The notes below the pieces were generated by a model, which saw only the letters and a list, made by a program, of their open reading frames with translations, was not told the DNA's origin and did no database searches. Below are positions 58,430 to 64,000 of a stretch of DNA of 64,000 nucleotides, one piece after another. The position numbers were made by a program, and so were the translations under genes. This DNA comes from Pseudeuparius sepicola (taxonomy: Eukaryota > Arthropoda > Insecta > Coleoptera > Anthribidae): the NCBI GenBank assembly GCA_963920635.1, contig OY987308.1, positions 21,605,096 to 21,669,095 on the forward strand, in the 5' to 3' direction. The first letter of the stretch is position 1. Each line of letters opens with the position of its first letter.

Positions 58430-60625
58430 AAAGTTTGTTTATAAAAACTGGGGACTCCCTGTATATCTACAAGATGACTTGCGGAGATGGCAATGAAAAC
58501 CCGTTGTAAAAACCATAATCAGCCAACAATAATTATTAAACATTGCATAACAATTACGTAGCTAAAACGTACGCTGGTTGCGGTCTTTTGTTGTGTATAT
58601 ACCTACTTCGGCAGAATTTTCATAAAACCATTCCAAGCGTAAAACATAGAAAATAAATTATAAAAAAATGTTCTTAAATAACACGGTTTCGATCTAAAAC
58701 AATGATGACGCAACAATTAACTAACGATTACATAATTTTCATTGGTTTTGTACGAATATAGGACTGGCATTGTTATGGCGATACACTCCTGGGAAAGATG
58801 TTTAAAGAACAATAATCGTTTCATATGGTTGCATGCGCATGGGCTATTTTTCTTGCAACTGCATCACGAACGACCCAAATCCTTCGAGGTCGCGAAAATC
58901 TGAACATGTTTGAAAATGATCAAGGATCATTGTCCTGTAACAGTCACGTTCGATACCTTTATATTCTGCCAAGCCCGGATCTTAAATAACTAGTTGTGGG
59001 GATTTTTTTTTTCGACCTCAAAGCAACCAGGCCTGCCTCGGGGCTTCCAGATACACATCTACATTTCCTGGCAATCTATGCCGGTTGAACCCAGAATTAT
59101 TGTTGGCCAATATACAAGGTGTCCGCGGTGTTTGTTGACAAACTTTGAGAATTTGTAGAAAGTAATTTTAGAATAGAAACTTTCTATAAACATGCATACA
59201 AGACACTATCTTCGAAATATATATTAGAAATTGTGTGCCCTTCTTTAGTGTCGTCGGCGCTTTTAGCAACGTCGATGCCTTCGATATCGTCGACCCAACG
59301 AAAATCGCCCTGTAACAGACACTCGCACATGGCCCAGCCGTACAAATTATTAACATGTAGGTAAAGGGATCGCTCGGATCGTACTTTTTTATATACTTGT
59401 TATTGACTCGCGCGAAACGCTTATACAAAACTAACTCCATCCGCCGACGGTAAAAAAATTAAGGGAATATAGAACTCGAGAAAACAAGGAAAAACTCACA
59501 TATAAACGTACCCTCTAAGTGAAACATTTGGTTCTGCATCACCCTATGTTTGTAAAAATATCCCTACAAGGCCCACTAAATCTTTTGTGACGTTAACAAC
59601 ATAAAATTTAGATAACGGCAACTGCTGATAGCGCAAAACATGTGTGGTAGGAGGAACCATATCAATGTATTATATTCGTACGAAATTCCTAATGAACTAT
59701 GGCTCAATAATAATTGTTTAATCGATATTTTATTTAATCGTACCTTGCGTTACGAGCACACGTAGAAAGTTAGAAACACAGAAAAAACCCTGGAAATCGT
59801 GCGCTTCAGATTTGTTAAAAAATATTAATTATGGTTTACTGCAATTTTTTTTCGTTTCAAGTTTCACTTTTGTCTAAGAGTTACCCAATTTTGTTCGCGC
59901 TTGCATAGGTATCGAAAGAAAATTCGAGAGAAAGTATTTGTGTTTATAACTATTGAGTTTAATCAACAAATGACACTGTCGTGTATGTAGGACGTAAGCT
60001 TCCCGCACGAGAATAATAATTCGGACAAAATTTTTATATTATGTTTCTTACTGGATGTTTTTAAAGTGCATGGCCCTAGGCTATGTTTACCCGTTCTAAA
60101 TATTTACATACAACATTCTTAGTTGATTCTGCCGGTCTTAAATCCGTAAAGTTGTTTGATGGAGGTTCCCAGAATCTCTTATAGAATTAACTAGTCACGA
60201 CTCTGGCAATTTTTTTCATAACCCCAGGGCTCTTACTTCATCATTATTCGAGGCGAGTAAGTTATATTATGTTCGTTGAATTATAATGAAGTTATAATAG
60301 CTTACAGTGGACGAAATATTCTAACGTACGATAAATGAAAGTAACACAGAATAAAACTTTAGTGTCAAACAAACTTGCGGAATTTAGTAATTTGTTAATA
60401 GTAGTAAGCAATAGTTACTTAGTAACTCAGTCATCACAGTAGTAGGAGCCCAACTATTATTTCATTGTTACGCAATACCCAGAATGTATCGGCGATTTCC
60501 TGCTTTGTATAAAATTTCCACAAAACAACCTGCCTTATTTCTATTTCACAAAAAATGCAAAATCTACCGCCGTGACAGTGTTATTGCATTTCTGAAAAAC
60601 AAACCATTCTGTATTTCTGTTCCAG
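58430..60625. other. Intergenic or first-intron sequence of the mucin-like gene
   Basis: AT-rich. Fragments such as CTCCCTGTATAT (58454) and ATACAAGGTGTCC (59112) look like eroded ACAGGGTG-class ends. The 90-codon minus frame at 59168-59440 overlaps this eroded repeat and is not called. Confidence 0.4.
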
Positions 60626-63600
60626 ATATAACACCGACCGCAGCAGTGCAAAATGCCAGCTATACCATGGGCTTTACGCTTCAAATACTCCTAGGTATGT
60701 TTCTGTATTGTTGATCTATTCGATCATTGCGTCTTCTAGATCCAGATCGGGTATCTTGGTCTTTAATTAGATGGGTACTACCGCTCGTTCAACGTCATAG
60801 AGGCCCTGCGCTTACATTGGTTCAAAACTGGGACAGAATGGTACTTTGAGTAGAATCGCAATTGTTTCAGTGATGAAGAGACCATGAGACCAACAACAAT
60901 TTTGTATCTAGGAGACTCAACCATTGAAATACAAGTCTGACACAGAAGCATTGCTAATCCCAATTCAGAAATCCTTATGTAACACCGCGAAAAAGTCATT
61001 CTCGATAGATTTAGTTACAGAACCGTTTCTAAATGTGCAGTAAGTTGAGAAACAGTTGAACCCCGTTTAATCTTTTTTTGATGCAGTGCAAAATCCATTA
61101 GAGCAGAAACTCCATTACATTATCCAGATGAAACTGAAACTTGATGATGTGATCTTTTCAATCACCTCTATTAATACGCCCCTCAACCGTGTTTTAAAGT
61201 CATTGGCTCGCGATTTAATAATGCAAATTTTGTTTATCTATAAAAGCACATCTAGTTTGACAATATATTAACATTACAAATTTGCTTCATTAGAAAACAG
61301 TAAATATTGTATTAATAGCGTTCTAACTGGAGAAACGTATATCAACTTTTTCCTGTTAGGTTGCGCAATAATAACGAGCCAAAAAATATGGTCATTTGTT
61401 AAAGCCGTATACCAGATGCAATCAATTATTGCTAAATACAGGCTGTAAACCGTTAACATTACAAACATAAAGAAACAAACTATTTGTTACAAACGCGAAA
61501 GCTTAACAAGGTGTAGAAATGAATGTTGTCCTAGATTCTGGCTACCAAATATAAGTGTCCTTTAGACAAAGGCTATGACTTCTTCCACAAGGTGGATGAC
61601 CATACTGTACCATTGTTGTAACGGTACGCATTTTCATTCAGTACATTTTGTAGCTGAACCATGACCATGGTCAAGAAGGCGTAACTTGCTCCGTAATTAT
61701 TTTAACAGTTCGTCTTCTTTCTGCAGGTCTGACCCTAGCACTTCTAGCGGCATGCCTCCAAACGCCGGACATTCGATTCGGCAGGCAAGTCAGCCAAATC
61801 CAAGTAGGCGCTCAGGGAAACGCGACAAAGAACGTTACGGAAATAGACAACAGGGACGTAAACAAAATAGAAAAGACTGAGACCGGCAAACACGTGGAGA
61901 GCTTCCATCTCGAAAACACCACGCAGGAAAACGTCATTGAAAAACAAAAGGACGAGGCGTCGAGCAGCGGCAGAGGTAGGAGCATAGAAACCGGCAACAC
62001 CTCAAAAAATTCTTCCGGGGACGCAAACAAAATACGAAAGACTGATGAAACGTCCAAGAGCAGCAGCAAAGAAAACGCAACTGAAGGCGACGAAAAAAAT
62101 ACGGTGAAAAAACAAACTGATTCGTCCGAGGACAAATTCGACATCAACGAATTCATTACGGACGACTTCCACAACAAAAAGAACACTTTCACGTTTTCCC
62201 CAGATCACAATGAAGACTTCTACGGGCACGTGTTCGACGATTTTCAAGCTACAACCAAATTCGAAATGCACCATGATCTCACCACTCCGAAATCGCCGAT
62301 TTTCGATCAAAAATATAAAGAGACCATGGAGGGTGTCAACCAAAACTTGGAAAACACTAATTTCGACGATGTATCCGAGGAAGAGTTGGAACTGGACGAA
62401 CCCGCCTCCATGTTCGATCCCAAGAAGAATAACACGAAGCTGCATTTTAAACAGGTCACGCAAGTTTTGAACAATAACACCAACGACAACAAACACAAAA
62501 ACATAGACGTAGAACAAGTGAAAGTGGTACAATTTGAAAACTATTTTAACGAAACTAACGTGTACGATACCACGGAAAAGCTTCCAGGAAGCTATGAAAG
62601 TAGCTCTGAAGAAATTATTCCAACAACAATTAAGAACGTCCAACCTACACCCACCACGAGAAAAAGTACTGTCGCTTTTACCAAACCATCAAACAACAAA
62701 AATAACAGCGACCTGTTGGACAACAAAATCGAAAAAGAAAACATCAAAGCAACAACACCAGTTACAACCTTAACTACCGAAAAGTTTGGCAAGCTGGTTG
62801 AAACTACCACCCGGCCAAGTAAAGAACAAGCTGTTCAAGAAAATCAAGTGGTGACAATTGCTGTAACATTACCACGAACAACTACAGAAAGACTAACAAC
62901 AACTACTACAGAAAAACTAACAACGACGACAACCACCACGTCCACTACGACGACAGCTAAAATTGAAGACATTTCTACAACCATCCCTACCTCCACAACA
63001 GAAGATATAAATGAAACAACCCTTAAGATTGAAGAATTGTCAACGAGTGAGGCAACAGAAACCTCTACTACTCCCATTTTCGAAATCACAACCGAAGAAC
63101 TTAAAACAACAACAGAAATAATTGAACAAACTTCTACTACAGAACAACCGCAAACGACCACCGAGTTTCAAACAACCGAAAGCATTGTTAGAACGTCGAA
63201 ATTCATGAACATACAAACGGAACAAACAACGGAAACTACCACAACCTCGGACATTCAAGCAGACCAAACGACGTCCCCTAAAATGACGACGACAGAAGCG
63301 CAAACGACAACAGAAGAAACAACAACTGTGTTACCGACCACGGAAGCCGCAATAACAACAGAGGCCAAAATCGAAGCGACCACAACCGAAGTACCAGCAG
63401 CTACCACAACAGAGTTCGCCTTTGTACACATCAACACGGTAGGCGTCAACCATACGACCCTTGAACCGGAAACCTTGAAGCCCAGCTACGAATATCCAAT
63501 ACCAGAAGTACCGAAACAGGAAAATCTTACAACAACCGAGGAGGAAACAACAACAGAGGACGTGACATCGAGCTACCCTCCAACCGAAGGTGGTTTGAAG

Positions 63601-64000
63601 AACAACAACGACGGCAACAAGGGGACTATCGCCGCAATAGCGATATCTTCTGTCGGCGCTGCTTGCTTGGTCATTTTGGCTGGTCTCTTGGTAAGAGCAT
63701 GATCTTGTTTTGATACCGAGACTAACTTGGGATGTTTTCGTTGCAGTTCATCATGAGGAAGAGACAGAAACGCTTCAACTACGTGCAACGCTGCAGACCC
63801 GTAACTTTGGACAGCTTCAGCATGGACAACGTATCCTTGGGCGGGGGAAGAAAGTCCCAGAGAATGCCGAAGACGTATGGCAATCCTGCGTTCGATGATC
63901 CAGTGAGAAAAATCAAAAATCAAACGTTCGTAAATCTAATAGTGTTTTTTCCACAGGGTGTGTCTCATCCGTTAAGCTTCCCGGCCCTGGCAAAGTTCGC
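60626..64000 (+). CDS. Thr-rich mucin-like type I membrane protein (partial, right end open)
   Basis: Exons: 60626-60694 (ATG at 60667), 61727-63690, 63747-63902, 63957 to the edge. Acceptors and donors are canonical and phases match (1, then 0, 0). From 60667 the start is MGFTLQILLG joined to LTLALLAACLQTPDIRFG, a good signal peptide. Residues ~30-300 are polar and acidic with several N-x-S/T sites. ~300-600 is a Thr/Glu-rich tract (TTTTTTTSTTTT-like) expected to be heavily O-glycosylated. AAIAISSVGAACLVILAGLL is the membrane helix, followed by the basic stop-transfer FIMRKRQKR and a cytoplasmic part with RCRPVTLDSFSMDNVS and YGNPAFDDP. The last exon continues GVSHPLSFPALAKF past the edge. 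No family name is recognised. The cytoplasmic motifs look more conserved-type than the ectodomain and are the best handle. The 60626 exon is open in frame upstream of the ATG, so earlier coding exons are possible. Confidence 0.85.

Noticed and set aside
62002..63449. Long minus-strand ORFs (213, 126, 105 codons)
   Set aside because: They are antisense shadows of the Thr/ACA-rich mucin-like coding exon; poly-Val output is the complement of Thr codons.

Overview
This is an AT-rich window of nuclear DNA from an insect. Short introns with GT..AG ends, the TspanC8 and FBXL6 families, and very many small DNA transposons all fit. A beetle is plausible, but nothing here proves the order. Only three protein genes can be assembled, all in the right half. 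About 40% of the window is recognisable repeat, mostly foldback or MITE-like DNA transposons, often nested.

Left part (1 to ~26.3 kb): I found no intact gene. It holds dispersed repeat families and two decayed THAP zinc-finger sequences, one inside a terminal-inverted-repeat (TIR) element. One MITE family (A, four copies in the window) carries an exon-like Cys-x2-Cys block with a splice donor. Middle (26.3 to 38.5 kb): an eight-exon-position tetraspanin gene on the minus strand belongs to the TspanC8 type, which in other animals escorts the protease ADAM10. It has two tandem versions of the exon for the end of the large loop plus most of the fourth membrane helix. About 1.6 kb away, reading outward, is a ten-exon FBXL6 orthologue (F-box plus leucine-rich repeats) with a long AT-hook N-terminus. 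Its last intron has been enlarged by a Mutator-like element that itself contains a second element. A GC-rich block lies between the two starts.

Right part (38.5 to 64 kb): more nested elements follow, including two with perfect 8-bp target duplications and a broken IS630/Tc1-type transposase gene. GC-rich patches at 42.9-43.3, 46.5-47.0, 48.3-48.5, 50.0-50.4 and 51.0-51.3 kb have no gene that I can assign. The window ends in a Thr-rich, mucin-like single-pass membrane protein gene (plus strand, open at the right edge). Candidate upstream exons at 52.3 kb match it in splice phase.

All gene models come from reading splice sites, frames and family motifs by eye; no search was run. Repeat boundaries are approximate to a few bases except where target-site duplications are stated.
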